Under the pieces are notes generated by a model that had not been told where the DNA came from, made no database searches, and saw nothing but the letters and a program-made list of their open reading frames with translations. The position numbers and the translations under genes were made by a program. DNA of 64,000 bases from JAPOXR01 sp963662395. GTDB lineage: Bacteria > Pseudomonadota > Alphaproteobacteria > Rhodobacterales > Rhodobacteraceae. Shown in pieces: positions 46,272 to 55,710 of this stretch (its first letter is position 1; each line of letters opens with the position of its first letter). The stretch covers positions 930,001-994,000 of the forward strand of contig OY759511.1 in NCBI GenBank assembly GCA_963662395.1, in the 5' to 3' direction.

Positions 46272-46871
46272 ATGTTTACCGGAATCGTGAACGATATCGG
46301 CAGTATCCGCCAGATCGGTGGCGATCATGACCGAACGGTCATCATCGAGGCGGCGCATGCTCTCGAAGGGCTGGAGCCGGGCGCTTCGGTTGCCTGCGAC
46401 GGCGTCTGCCTGACCGCTGCCAGCTGCGATTCCGTATCCGGCAACTGGTTCGAGGCCAGGATTTCGGCCGAGACCTTGTCAAGGACCAATTTGCGGTTCT
46501 GGACGACCGGACAAAGGGTCAACCTTGAACGGCCGCTGAGGGTTGGCGACGAGCTGGGTGGTCACATTGTTGCCGGGCATGTCGACGATGTGGCACAGGT
46601 CATGGCGGTCACCGAAGATGGCACCAGCAGGAGGCTTCGATTGCAGGTGCCGGCGAGACTGGCCGGATTGATCGCCCCGAAGGGATCGGTCGCCCTCGAC
46701 GGCGTGTCACTGACTGTCAATGATGTCGCCGGGCGGGAATTCGACGTCAACCTGATTCCCTTTACCTTGTCTGCCACCAACCTGTCGGAAATCCGGAAGG
46801 GCTCATGGATGAATATCGAGGTCGATATCCTGGCACGCTACGTGGCCCGACTGAATGCGGAGCGAACATAA
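46272..46871 (+). CDS. ribE: riboflavin synthase, alpha subunit
   Basis: Last enzyme of the riboflavin pathway, 199 residues. It is built from two similar barrels: MFTGIVNDIGSIRQIG with DGVCLTAASC, and GGHIVAGHVDDVA with SVALDGVSLTVNDV. The first residues MFTGIV are invariant in the family and fix the start. The stop touches the ribB start directly. I looked in the 190-base gap upstream for an FMN riboswitch and found no such pattern. Confidence 0.94.
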   Translation: MFTGIVNDIGSIRQIGGDHDRTVIIEAAHALEGLEPGASVACDGVCLTAASCDSVSGNWFEARISAETLSRTNLRFWTTGQRVNLERPLRVGDELGGHIVAGHVDDVAQVMAVTEDGTSRRLRLQVPARLAGLIAPKGSVALDGVSLTVNDVAGREFDVNLIPFTLSATNLSEIRKGSWMNIEVDILARYVARLNAERT

Positions 46872-47972
46872 ATGGCGGCAGATCATTGTCACGATGCAAT
46901 CTCTTCCATCGAGGAGATCATCGAGGATGCCCGCAACGGGCGCATGTTCGTCCTCGTGGACCATGAAGACCGCGAGAATGAGGGCGACCTGGTCATTCCG
47001 GCGCAGATGGCGACCCCGGATGCGATCAATTTCATGGCAAAGCACTGCCGGGGCCTGATCTGTCTGGCCCTGACCGAGGAGAGGGTCGGGGCGCTGGGCC
47101 TGAACTTGATGACGGCAAGGAATTCCTCGCGGCACGAAACGGCGTTCACCACCTCGATCGAGGCGCGGGAAGGGGTGACCACCGGCATTTCGGTCCATGA
47201 CCGGGCACGAACGGTGCTGGTTGCCATCAACCCCGATTCCACCGCCGAGGACGTGGCGACACCCGGGCACATCTTTCCCCTGCAATCCCGTAATGGCGGT
47301 GTCCTGGTCAGGGCCGGACATACCGAGGCCGGCGTCGACATTTCCCGGCTTGCCGGTCTCAACCCGTCGGCGGTGATTTGTGAAATCCTGAAGGAAGACG
47401 GCACCATGGCCCGGCTCCCGGACCTGATCGCCTTTGCGCAGCTGCACGGCATCAAGGTGGGAACGATTTCCGACCTGATCGCGTACCGGTTGCAGCACGA
47501 CAACCTGGTCAACCAGATGGTGGTTCGATCGGTCACCTCCGAATATGGCGGGGAATGGTTGTTGCGGGTTTTTGTCGATGAGACCCAGGATGGTGAGCAT
47601 ATCGTCCTGACCAAGGGCGATGTTGCCGATGGCCGGCCGGTTCTTGTCAGGATGCACGCATTCGACCCGATGATCGATCTCCTGGGGCTGGAGAAGGGCA
47701 AGTCCCGGGAGTTGACCTCGGCAATGTGCGCCATTGCCGAGGAAGGAAGGGGAGTCGTGGTCCTTCTGCGCAGCGAACGGTTGCGGCCCGGCCGCGCCGG
47801 GCAGGCCTCCCCGCATGCCTTGCGGCAATACGGTCTTGGCGCGCAGATACTGGGCTCGCTCGGCGTGAAGAGAATGATCCTCCTGTCCAACTCCCATCAG
47901 CGGAAGATCGTGGGCCTGGAAGGATATGGCCTGACCGTCGACGGCATCCGGCCAATCGAAACGGGAGCGTGA
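46872..47972 (+). CDS. ribB: 3,4-dihydroxy-2-butanone-4-phosphate synthase with an inactive GTP-cyclohydrolase-II-like domain
   Basis: The first 205 residues are RibB: ARNGRMFVLVDHEDRENEGD (acidic metal-binding loop), FTTSIEAREGVTTGISVHDR, HIFPLQSRNGGVLVRAGHTE. The second half has the fold of GTP cyclohydrolase II but lacks its three zinc cysteines; the expected CxxGDxxxSxxCDC region is replaced by HAFDPMIDLLGLEKG. So this protein should make only the C4 precursor, and a separate RibA must exist elsewhere. This RibB-plus-dead-RibA form is widespread in alphaproteobacteria. It starts directly after ribE. Confidence 0.92.
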   Translation: MAADHCHDAISSIEEIIEDARNGRMFVLVDHEDRENEGDLVIPAQMATPDAINFMAKHCRGLICLALTEERVGALGLNLMTARNSSRHETAFTTSIEAREGVTTGISVHDRARTVLVAINPDSTAEDVATPGHIFPLQSRNGGVLVRAGHTEAGVDISRLAGLNPSAVICEILKEDGTMARLPDLIAFAQLHGIKVGTISDLIAYRLQHDNLVNQMVVRSVTSEYGGEWLLRVFVDETQDGEHIVLTKGDVADGRPVLVRMHAFDPMIDLLGLEKGKSRELTSAMCAIAEEGRGVVVLLRSERLRPGRAGQASPHALRQYGLGAQILGSLGVKRMILLSNSHQRKIVGLEGYGLTVDGIRPIETGA

Positions 47973-47975
47973 CCG

Positions 47976-48509
47976 GTGGGGCGCAGCCATGACAAGGGGA
48001 GTCTTGCCCTTCCGGAATTCCGGTCCCCTCCCCGGCTGCTCATTGTCACCGCCCCCTATGTCAGGGATGTGACCGACCGCCTGGTCGACGGGGCCGTGCG
48101 GATGAGCAAGGCCGCCGGTGCCAGCCACGAGGAGATCGAGGTCCCCGGCGCCCTGGAGATTTCACCGGCAATCCACATGGCATCGAAATCCGGCAGCTTC
48201 GACGGTTACGTGGCGCTCGGATGCATCATGAGGGGAGAGACCACCCATTACGACACCGTCTGCAGCGAGAGCGCCCGCGGCCTGACGCTGCTCGGACTTG
48301 CCGGCCTGTGCATCGGCAACGGAATACTCACGGTTGAAACCATGGAGCAGGCGCTCATCCGCGCCGACCGTCTCGCAGAGGACAAGGGCGGCGATGCGGC
48401 GGCGGCGGCGATTCACCTGCTTGCCCTGTTACAGCGGTTCGGATCATCTCCCGGCAAGGTCGGATTTCGCCTGGACGAACAGGCCCCCGGGGATGAAGAC
48501 CGGGGATGA
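47976..48509 (+). CDS. ribH: 6,7-dimethyl-8-ribityllumazine synthase
   Basis: Makes lumazine from the pyrimidine and C4 precursors; the 177-residue protein forms cage-like assemblies. It has LEISPAIHMASKSGSFDGYV, ALGCIMRGETTHYDTVC (the catalytic His is in the GETTHYD loop) and GNGILTVETMEQALIRAD. The start is a GTG at 47976-47978, three bases after ribB. The C-terminus was changed by a 13-bp tandem duplication (48487-48512) that created the stop and the overlap with nusB. Confidence 0.93.
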   Translation: MGRSHDKGSLALPEFRSPPRLLIVTAPYVRDVTDRLVDGAVRMSKAAGASHEEIEVPGALEISPAIHMASKSGSFDGYVALGCIMRGETTHYDTVCSESARGLTLLGLAGLCIGNGILTVETMEQALIRADRLAEDKGGDAAAAAIHLLALLQRFGSSPGKVGFRLDEQAPGDEDRG

Positions 48510-48985
48510 AGACCGGAAGGCGACACTGCAAGGACCGGCACCTCGCCCGTCGTGTTGCCAGGCTGCGGTCAGTCCAGGCATTGTTCCAGATGGAGGCGTC
48601 CGGGGCCGATATCGACCAGGTGACCGAGGAGTTCGAGAATTTCAGCCTGTCGGAGTCCGAGGAAGGCGACATGGTCGGCCAGGGCGACATGCAGTTTTTC
48701 CACATGCTGGTCAGCGGGGCAGTCACCAACCAGAGCAAGATCGACCAGGCCACCGACAAGGCGCTGATTGATGCCTGGCCTCTCGGCAGGATCGACCCGA
48801 CCCTGCGCGCCCTTTTTCGCTGCGCATGCGCCGAATTGCTCAGCGATACGGTCCCGCCACGGGTGACCATAACCGAATTTGTCGAGGTTGCCGACGCATT
48901 CTTCCCCGAAGGGCGAACGACGAAATTCGCCAATGGCGTCCTCGACAGCATCGCCAGGCAGATCCGGCCGGAAAAATTCGACTGA
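48506..48985 (+). CDS. nusB: transcription antitermination factor NusB
   Basis: A 159-residue all-helical protein that binds the boxA RNA with NusE and supports rRNA antitermination. The family pattern is clear: RRVARLRSVQALFQMEASG, WPLGRIDPTLRALFRCACAE and TITEFVEVADAFF, TTKFANGVLDSIARQIR. Its ATG overlaps the ribH stop (ATGA), as in many alphaproteobacteria, but here the overlap lies in a tandem duplication. Confidence 0.93.
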   Translation: MKTGRRHCKDRHLARRVARLRSVQALFQMEASGADIDQVTEEFENFSLSESEEGDMVGQGDMQFFHMLVSGAVTNQSKIDQATDKALIDAWPLGRIDPTLRALFRCACAELLSDTVPPRVTITEFVEVADAFFPEGRTTKFANGVLDSIARQIRPEKFD

Positions 48986-49234
48986 CCGGGCTCGTCCGCA
49001 ATGGCCAGGCCGGGGTTGCTCTGCCACGACAGTGAGCCCCGACCCGCTCCGCCCCCCGACGACAAGAACAGGACGCACCCGGCCGGATATTCCGGCATGT
49101 AGGCGGTCATTCGCCTCCTCTGGGGCATCGGACCGATGCATCTCCCGGATATCGGGGCATGGTGATCAAATTTCCGTGCAATCCTCGCCGGTTGGTGTAT
49201 GTCGGAATCAATTGTCTGACTGCAGTTTCCAGCG

Positions 49235-50455
49235 ATGATCATCGTTTCGCTCTTTTCCCTGTTTGTGTCCATCTTGCTGATCCAGCTGAGTTCCGGCGGA
49301 CTCGGGCCCATGGACGTTCTTTCCGGCGTGGCCAGGGATTTTTCCACCGAGCAGATCGGCCTGATGGGCTCGGCTCATTTCGCAGGTTTCTTCATCGGCT
49401 GCTGGTGGGCACCGAGGCTGATCGGTGCCATCGGCCATTCACGGGCATTCGCGGTGTTTGCGGCCGCAGGAACGATCGGCACGCTGGCCCACATGCTGTG
49501 GGTAGACCCCTATGCCTGGTCGGCCATGCGGATCCTGTCGGGCATGTGTGTTGCCGGGTGCATCACGGTCATCGAGGCCTGGCTGCAAGCCAAGGTCACC
49601 AACACCACCCGCGGGCGGGTATTGGGAATCTACCGGGTGGTCGATCTTGTTGGCGGGTTGTGCAGTCAGATGGTGATCGCGGTGCTCGAGCCGGCCCACT
49701 ACATCTCCTACAACATCCTTGCCATATTCTGCTGTGCCTCGCTGTTGCCGCTGGCGCTGACCCGAGTCCAGCAACCGGCCACCCCGGACAGGCTTCGGCT
49801 CAGACCTGGCCTGGCCTACCGGATTTCACCAATGGCGACATTCGGAGTCATCGTGGCCGGGATCACCACCTCCGGGTTTCGCATGGTCGGTCCGGTCTAT
49901 GGCATCGAGGTCGGCCTGGCCCCGGAACAGCTGGCCTTTTTCCTGGCATCCTTCATCCTTGGAGGGGCCATCGCCCAATACCCCGCCGGTTGGCTGGCAG
50001 ACCGGTTTGACCGTCGCAAGGTCATGATCGGATTTTCGGTTGCGGCGATCCTCTCATGCGGTTTCTCAGTCACCTCTGCCGGCTACGGTCCGAGTTCGGC
50101 GTTCCTGGCCGCCATCATCCTGGGGATGACGACATTTCCGGTGTATTCCCTGGCGGCAGCCCATGCCAATGACTTCGTCGATCCGGGCCAGGTGGTCGAA
50201 CTCAGCTCGTCCCTGCTGTTTCATTATGCCCTCGGCGCCATCGGCAGCCCGCTGATCATTGCGCTGGCCGTCAGCAATGCCGGGCCGATGGCGCTGTTCG
50301 TGATCATCGCTGTCGGACATGTGGCCCTGTGCGGGTTCGCGCTGTTCCGAATGACGATACGCCCGTCGGCCGAAAAACAGGGCGCCTATGTGTACATGCC
50401 ACGAACCAGCTTCTTCTTTGCCCGGTTGCTGAAGCGCAGGGGCAACGGCACCTAG
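49235..50455 (+). CDS. major facilitator superfamily transporter
   Basis: Inner-membrane transporter of 406 residues with about twelve membrane segments. It starts MIIVSLFSLFVSILLIQLS, has the loop 2-3 region PRLIGAIGHSRAFA and in the second half the motif GWLADRFDRRKVMIG, typical of MFS proteins of the YcaD-like group. The substrate is unknown. It lies alone, 250 bases after nusB and 52 before metG. Confidence 0.85.
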   Translation: MIIVSLFSLFVSILLIQLSSGGLGPMDVLSGVARDFSTEQIGLMGSAHFAGFFIGCWWAPRLIGAIGHSRAFAVFAAAGTIGTLAHMLWVDPYAWSAMRILSGMCVAGCITVIEAWLQAKVTNTTRGRVLGIYRVVDLVGGLCSQMVIAVLEPAHYISYNILAIFCCASLLPLALTRVQQPATPDRLRLRPGLAYRISPMATFGVIVAGITTSGFRMVGPVYGIEVGLAPEQLAFFLASFILGGAIAQYPAGWLADRFDRRKVMIGFSVAAILSCGFSVTSAGYGPSSAFLAAIILGMTTFPVYSLAAAHANDFVDPGQVVELSSSLLFHYALGAIGSPLIIALAVSNAGPMALFVIIAVGHVALCGFALFRMTIRPSAEKQGAYVYMPRTSFFFARLLKRRGNGT

Positions 50456-50507
50456 CACCGGAAGGTTTCATGCGGTAATGCTCCCGGTGCAACAGGCTGG
50501 AATTCAC

Positions 50508-52235
50508 ATGGCCAGGATTCTGATTACATCGGCAATTCCCTACATCAACGGGGTCAAGCATCTGGGAAATCTTGTCGGCAGCCAGCTGCCGGCCGATCTC
50601 CATGCCCGCTACATGCGCCTGAGGAAACACGAGGTCATGTTCATCTGTGCCACCGATGAACACGGAACTCCGGCCGAGATTGCCGCGCAGAATGCCGGTG
50701 TTGCCGTCCGCGAATACTGCGACTCGATGCACGAGGTCCAGAAGCGCCTGGGTGAGGGGTTCCGGCTGTCATTTGATCATTTCGGACGATCGTCGAGCAG
50801 CCGCAACCACAAGCTGACCCAGCATTTTGCCGGCCGGCTGGCCGATAACGGCTTCATCAGGGAGGTCCGGGAGGAACAGCTGTTCTCGATCTCCGATGGC
50901 CGGTTTCTTCCCGACCGCTATGTCCGCGGCACCTGCCCCGAATGCGGGTATGAACGGGCCCGGGGCGATCAGTGCGAGAACTGCACCAAGCAGCTTGACC
51001 CGAAGGACCTCATTGACCCGCGATCCGAAATCTCCGGCTCGACCGATCTGGAAATGCGCCAGACCACCCATCTCTACCTGAAGCAGTCCGAGTTTCGCCG
51101 ACGGCTGGAGGACTGGATCGATTCGAGGAAAGACTGGCCCAGGCTGACCACGTCGATCGCAAGAAAATGGCTGCGCGATGGCGATGGTCTGCAGGACAGG
51201 GGAATTACCAGGGATCTCGATTGGGGAATACCGGTCAGGCGGGGAGAAGAGGAATGGGACGGAATGGAGGGCAAGGTCTTCTATGTGTGGTTTGACGCCC
51301 CCATCGAATATATTGCTGCCACGGCCGAATGGGCCGATGCCACCGGAGGAGACGAGTCGAGTTGGCAGAGATGGTGGAGGGAGGATCTCGGCGCCGACGA
51401 TGTCCGCTACGTGCAGTTCATGGGCAAGGACAATGTCCCGTTTCACACCCTGTCCTTTCCGGTCACCATCATGGGCTCCGGCGAGCCCTGGAAGCTGGTG
51501 GACTTCATCAAGTCCTTCAATTTCCTGAATTTCGATGGGGGGCAGTTCTCGACCAGCCTTGGTCGCGGCGTGTTCATGGACCAGGCCCTCGACCTGTTGC
51601 CACCGGATTACTGGCGATGGTGGCTTCTCTCCCATGCCCCGGAATATTCCGACAGTGAATTCATCTGGGAGAATTTCGTATCCTCGGTGAACAAGGACCT
51701 GGCGGATGTCCTGGGCAATTTCGTCCGCAGAACAACCAAGTTCTGTTCGGCCCGCTTCGGCGACGCCATCCCCGAGGGCAGCGAATGGTCGGACACCCGG
51801 CATGAATTTGCCGCCGACCTGGCACGATCCATCGGCGAGTATTCCGCACAGATGGAAGAGATCGAGATCCGCAAGGCTGCCCGGCAATTGCGGGAGATCT
51901 GGGTTGCCGGCAACCAGTTTCTGCAGACCGCCGCTCCCTGGACCCAGATCCGGGACAACCGGCAGCAGGCGGCAACCGATATCGCGCTCTGTCTCAACCT
52001 GATCAGGATCATTGCCGTCATTTCCTCGCCATTCGTGCCGGATTTTTCCCGCTCGATCATGACATCGCTGAAGACGGATGACTGGTCATGGCCCGATGAC
52101 CTCCAATCGGCACTCACGACACTTCCCCCTGGTCATGCCTTCGAGATGCCCGACCTGCTGTTCCGCAAGATATCCGACGAGGAATGCGAGGATTGGAAGG
52201 AACGGTTCTCCGGCCAGGCCAGAGACAGCGGTTGA
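50508..52235 (+). CDS. metG: methionyl-tRNA synthetase
   Basis: Class I aminoacyl-tRNA synthetase, 575 residues. It has the HIGH-like KHLGN in PYINGVKHLGNLVG, the CATDEHGTP motif, the zinc knuckle CPECGYERARGDQCENC, VWFDAPIEYIAATAEW and, in place of KMSKS, QFSTS (near residues 346-350, in GGQFSTSLGRG), a variant known from some MetRS groups. The ATG at 50508-50510 precedes the conserved MARILITSAIPYING; a frame open from 50478 adds only ten residues. No C-terminal tRNA-binding domain is present. Confidence 0.93.
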   Translation: MARILITSAIPYINGVKHLGNLVGSQLPADLHARYMRLRKHEVMFICATDEHGTPAEIAAQNAGVAVREYCDSMHEVQKRLGEGFRLSFDHFGRSSSSRNHKLTQHFAGRLADNGFIREVREEQLFSISDGRFLPDRYVRGTCPECGYERARGDQCENCTKQLDPKDLIDPRSEISGSTDLEMRQTTHLYLKQSEFRRRLEDWIDSRKDWPRLTTSIARKWLRDGDGLQDRGITRDLDWGIPVRRGEEEWDGMEGKVFYVWFDAPIEYIAATAEWADATGGDESSWQRWWREDLGADDVRYVQFMGKDNVPFHTLSFPVTIMGSGEPWKLVDFIKSFNFLNFDGGQFSTSLGRGVFMDQALDLLPPDYWRWWLLSHAPEYSDSEFIWENFVSSVNKDLADVLGNFVRRTTKFCSARFGDAIPEGSEWSDTRHEFAADLARSIGEYSAQMEEIEIRKAARQLREIWVAGNQFLQTAAPWTQIRDNRQQAATDIALCLNLIRIIAVISSPFVPDFSRSIMTSLKTDDWSWPDDLQSALTTLPPGHAFEMPDLLFRKISDEECEDWKERFSGQARDSG

Positions 52236-52297
52236 GAATGACCACCGGCCGGGCCCGAAGAAGGCGGGACCGCCGGCAAGCGCCATCGGAATGCGGG

Positions 52298-53785
52298 CTA
52301 TCGGACCAGGAACAGCGAGATTTCGGGAAACAGCAGCAACAGGGCCAGCACGGCCAGTTGAAGGCATATGAACGGCCCGAATGACCGGTAGATGGTAATC
52401 AGGTCGATTTCCGGCGGTGTCACGCTCTTCAGGTAGAAGGCGGCCGAGCCGAAGGGCGGTGTCAGGAATGCCACCTGCATGTTGACACTGAACAGTATGC
52501 CGAACCAGACGGGATCGTAGCCGAGCTTGACCACGATCGGCATGAAGACCGGCATGGTCAGCAGCACGATGCCGATCCAGTCCATGAACATGCCGAGGAT
52601 CAGGAATATCACCATCATGATCAGGATCAGGCCGATTGGCGCAATATCGAGATTGAGCATCAGATCGGCTACATAGGCGTTGCCGCCTGACAGGCTGTAT
52701 GCGCCAGCCAGCACCGTGGCCCCGAACGTCACCCAGAGGATGGTGCCGACCGACCTGAATGTCTGTTCCAGACCCTCGAACAGCATCACGAGATTGAATT
52801 CCCGTCGAATGGTGATCAGCAGGAGCGTGGCCACAACTCCCATTGCGGCAGCCTCGGTGATCCCCGTCACCCCTCCATAGATCGACCCGAGAACCAGGTC
52901 GACGACGATCAATGGTGGCAGCAGCCCCTTGGCAATCGGGTGCCGGTCGTCATTTCGCAACAGGAATACCAGGACCAGCCCGACCGGTGCAGAGGAAAAG
53001 ATGAAGCTTGCGACCTGTTCGGTACCGCCTGCCCCCAGCTGCCTTGCCACCAGGGCAACCACCAAGCCGACAGCCACCGGAGCCAGGTTGTAGGCCAGCT
53101 CCGACAACCGGCCGGCGTGGTCCACGGCAATTCCGGCACCGGCAATGTCGTCGGCCTTCGGTAATGGCGCCAGTGACGGGTCCAGGCGGGTTCTGACCAC
53201 GATATACCCGATATAGGATGCTGCCAGCATGAATCCGGGAATGAATGCGGCGGTAAACAATGCGGTTATCGAGGTCTCGGTGATCAGGCCGAAGATGATG
53301 AGAACGACCGAAGGCGGGATCATGGTTCCCAGCGAACCGCCGGCACAGATGGTGCCGATGGCCAGGTTCTTGTTGTATCCGAGGCGAAGCATCTGCGGCA
53401 GGGCCACCAGGCCCAACAGCACGATCTCACCCCCGATGATGCCCGACATCGCCGCCATGATCACCGCCATCACGGTGGTCACGATGGCGACACCACCTCG
53501 CATCTTTCCCAGGGTAATGTTCAGGGCGTCATACATGTCCCTGGCGATCCCACTTCGCTCAAGAAGCGACGCCATGACGATGAACAACGGGACCGCGATG
53601 ATGGCATAGGTGATCGACAGATCGTAGACCCGCTGCATGACCAGGCCGAGACCCGGGACACCGAAATTGCCGAAGATGACAATTGCGCCCAGCAGCCCGG
53701 TGGCAAATCCCAGCGGAACTCCGATGACGAGGAGGACGAAGATTCCGATGAGCAGCAGCAGTGAAAGGGTGCCGACGTCCATCAT
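52298..53785 (-). CDS. TRAP transporter large permease (DctM type), with extra central segment
   Basis: Ion-coupled channel subunit of a tripartite ATP-independent importer. It has the family's NxGGSLGTMIPPSVV-like region (AGGSLGTMIPPSVVLIIFG) and the C-terminal AFLTPPFGSAAFYLKSV. At 495 residues it is some 60 longer than the usual 430: a segment around residues 205-290 (DDIAGAGIAVDHAGRL, LAPVAVGLVVALVARQLGAG, SAPVGLVLVFLLRN) adds two or three membrane segments. Its ATG overlaps the small-permease stop by four bases. Last gene of the leftward dctP-dctQ-dctM operon. Confidence 0.88.
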   Translation of the reverse strand: MMDVGTLSLLLLIGIFVLLVIGVPLGFATGLLGAIVIFGNFGVPGLGLVMQRVYDLSITYAIIAVPLFIVMASLLERSGIARDMYDALNITLGKMRGGVAIVTTVMAVIMAAMSGIIGGEIVLLGLVALPQMLRLGYNKNLAIGTICAGGSLGTMIPPSVVLIIFGLITETSITALFTAAFIPGFMLAASYIGYIVVRTRLDPSLAPLPKADDIAGAGIAVDHAGRLSELAYNLAPVAVGLVVALVARQLGAGGTEQVASFIFSSAPVGLVLVFLLRNDDRHPIAKGLLPPLIVVDLVLGSIYGGVTGITEAAAMGVVATLLLITIRREFNLVMLFEGLEQTFRSVGTILWVTFGATVLAGAYSLSGGNAYVADLMLNLDIAPIGLILIMMVIFLILGMFMDWIGIVLLTMPVFMPIVVKLGYDPVWFGILFSVNMQVAFLTPPFGSAAFYLKSVTPPEIDLITIYRSFGPFICLQLAVLALLLLFPEISLFLVR

Positions 53786-54378
53786 TCACCCTTGTCGTGG
53801 CTTGAATTCCGGCGAAGCAGCTTCGGACCATCAACGGCAAGATTGCTGACAGCCTGAATCGCAACACAGGCGGTGGCGATCAACACCAGCGGCTTGATGG
53901 TGGCAGGGATGGGCGGATTCCAGAAGGTGCCGAACCGTTCCCACGTCACCAGCGTATGCCAGGCAATCCTGTAGCTGGCAAAGATCATGAGTGCGGCATA
54001 CGCGACGACGACCGCAGCCGAAATGACATCGCAGGCCAGCTTCAACCGCGGCGACAGCAGGTCATAGACCGCGGTGATCCGGATATGCGCCCGCCTTTGC
54101 ATGGCATAGACACCGGCCAGCAGGAAGATCACGCTCCCCAGCCACAGCGTCAGTTCGTTGACCCAGAGAGTCGGCCTGCCAAACAGGTATCTCAGCACGA
54201 CCTCGTAGAATGTAATGGCGACGGCCACCGCCGTCAGCAGCATCGCCAACCGGGAGACGAACAGGATGAAACGGTCGAACCAGTTCGGGTTTTCCAGGGG
54301 ATCGGCATAGGTCAGCCAGAGCCTGAATCCGGAAAGGATGTCTCCCGAGCGAATTCGCTTCTTGGTCTCGTCATCCAT
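53782..54378 (-). CDS. TRAP transporter small permease (DctQ type)
   Basis: Four-helix membrane subunit of the TRAP importer, 198 residues. It has ITFYEVVLRYLFGRPTLWVNE and LWLGSVIFLLAGVYAMQRRA, the conserved core of DctQ proteins. The ATG at 54376-54378 has GAAGGTGAG upstream and was preferred over a GTG at 54387. It is longer than most DctQ proteins because of a 40-residue N-terminal cytoplasmic part. Its stop overlaps dctM. Confidence 0.87.
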   Translation of the reverse strand: MDDETKKRIRSGDILSGFRLWLTYADPLENPNWFDRFILFVSRLAMLLTAVAVAITFYEVVLRYLFGRPTLWVNELTLWLGSVIFLLAGVYAMQRRAHIRITAVYDLLSPRLKLACDVISAAVVVAYAALMIFASYRIAWHTLVTWERFGTFWNPPIPATIKPLVLIATACVAIQAVSNLAVDGPKLLRRNSSHDKGE

Positions 54379-54463
54379 TGGCCACACTCACCTTCCGGGC
54401 CGGAATATCACGGATTTGCGCCGGACGAACATCGCCCGGCGCAAACTTGCTGGCAACCGCCGA

Positions 54464-55486
54464 TTATTTCAGCAGGCCAAGTTCATTCATGAATGCCGTG
54501 TGGCTTTCAACCAGTGCGCCCGCCGCCTGTGACTTGTCAGCCCATACGGCCCAGCGCCCCTGGGCAAATTCACGAAACGCCTTGCGATCCTCGGTCGACC
54601 AGTCATGCAGGGTGACACCCTGCTCGGTCAGGCTCTTAGCGGCCCGCCGGTCCTTGATTTCGGTCAGCATCGCCAGGTTGAGGGCAGTCCGGTACAGCGC
54701 CACCTCGACGATCCGCCGGATTTGCTCCGGAAGACCATTCCAGGCATTCTGGTTGCAGGCCAGCGTTTCGGTCGGCATCGAGTGGAAACCCGGATAGGTG
54801 GCGTGCTCGGCAACGTCAAACAGGCCAAGCGAGACATTGGTGTTGAGAGTCGACGCATCAGCGCCATCCACAATGCCGGTACGCAGTGCCGTCGGCACTT
54901 CGCCGAAATCCATCACCACCGGTTTGGCGCCGAAGGATTCGAAGATCTCGGTTTCAAGGCCGGGTGGTGAGCGGAATTTCCAGTTTTCCAGGTCGGAAAA
55001 TCCGGCAAGCGGCGTGGTTGACGACAGCGACTCATGCCCTTGCAGCCACAATCCCACGAGGTGGACACCGAGCGGGTCGTAGAGTTCACCCTGAACAATG
55101 TCCCGTCCGCCGCCATGATGGAACCATGACAGGAACTGGTACGGGGTGTCATATCCGCCCATGATGTCGCCGGCAAACTGGAATCCCGGATCCTTGCCGA
55201 CATTCCCGGATGCACCGGTCATGTCACAGTCAAGAATGCCCTGGGATACCGCGCCAAGCGTTTCGTTCTGTGCAACCACTTCCGAATTGTAGTGCATCTG
55301 GATCTCGAGCTGGCCGCCCGACATCACCTGCACATCATCAATGAATTGCGCTATCAACTCGCCTGGTGTCGAGTTTGCGGAAAAGTGGGTCTGGATTCGC
55401 AGCTTGTAGTCGGCAGCGAAAATTGGCGTTGCAGCCAGCATTGCAGTGACCGCCGCCCCGGCAAGTAGTCTTGTATTGGTACCCAT
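54464..55486 (-). CDS. TRAP transporter substrate-binding protein (DctP type)
   Basis: Periplasmic binding protein, 340 residues, first gene of the operon. The signal peptide is GTNTRLLAGAAVTAMLAATP, cut near FAADYK. The mature protein has YKLRIQTHFSANSTPGE, HGGGRDIVQGELYDPLGV, KFRSPPGLETEIFESFGAKP and VDGADASTLNTN, as in DctP-type proteins that bind carboxylates with a conserved arginine (here in KFR). The ATG at 55484-55486 has GGAGG five bases upstream; an ATG at 55498 is an alternative. A LacI-type operator lies 142-156 bases upstream. Confidence 0.88.
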   Translation of the reverse strand: MGTNTRLLAGAAVTAMLAATPIFAADYKLRIQTHFSANSTPGELIAQFIDDVQVMSGGQLEIQMHYNSEVVAQNETLGAVSQGILDCDMTGASGNVGKDPGFQFAGDIMGGYDTPYQFLSWFHHGGGRDIVQGELYDPLGVHLVGLWLQGHESLSSTTPLAGFSDLENWKFRSPPGLETEIFESFGAKPVVMDFGEVPTALRTGIVDGADASTLNTNVSLGLFDVAEHATYPGFHSMPTETLACNQNAWNGLPEQIRRIVEVALYRTALNLAMLTEIKDRRAAKSLTEQGVTLHDWSTEDRKAFREFAQGRWAVWADKSQAAGALVESHTAFMNELGLLK

Positions 55487-55627
55487 TTGGTCCTCCATCG
55501 ATCTTGGTCAGTCGGGCCGGCACGAAACTGTCGGCCCAATTGCCGCGGACAGTACTGCCGCGGCGTCACCTGATCAACAATCCAGACCGGCCGGCCGTCA
55601 CCGGCGCGCCAAGATTCCCGCCAGCTT

Positions 55628-55642
55628 GGATAGAAACTATCC
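55628..55642. promoter_or_regulatory. LacI-type operator upstream of the TRAP operon
   Basis: GGATAGAAACTATCC, a perfect palindrome with 6-bp arms and a three-base centre. It lies between the lacI stop and the start of the TRAP operon. The same arms recur in the palindrome upstream of lacI at 56760-56778. Confidence 0.75.
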
Positions 55643-55710
55643 GATCCCGCCTTGCGGGATTCTCCGGCAAGCTGTCGCGGGATGCCGGTGTGACGAGACA
55701 GCCGGAGGGG

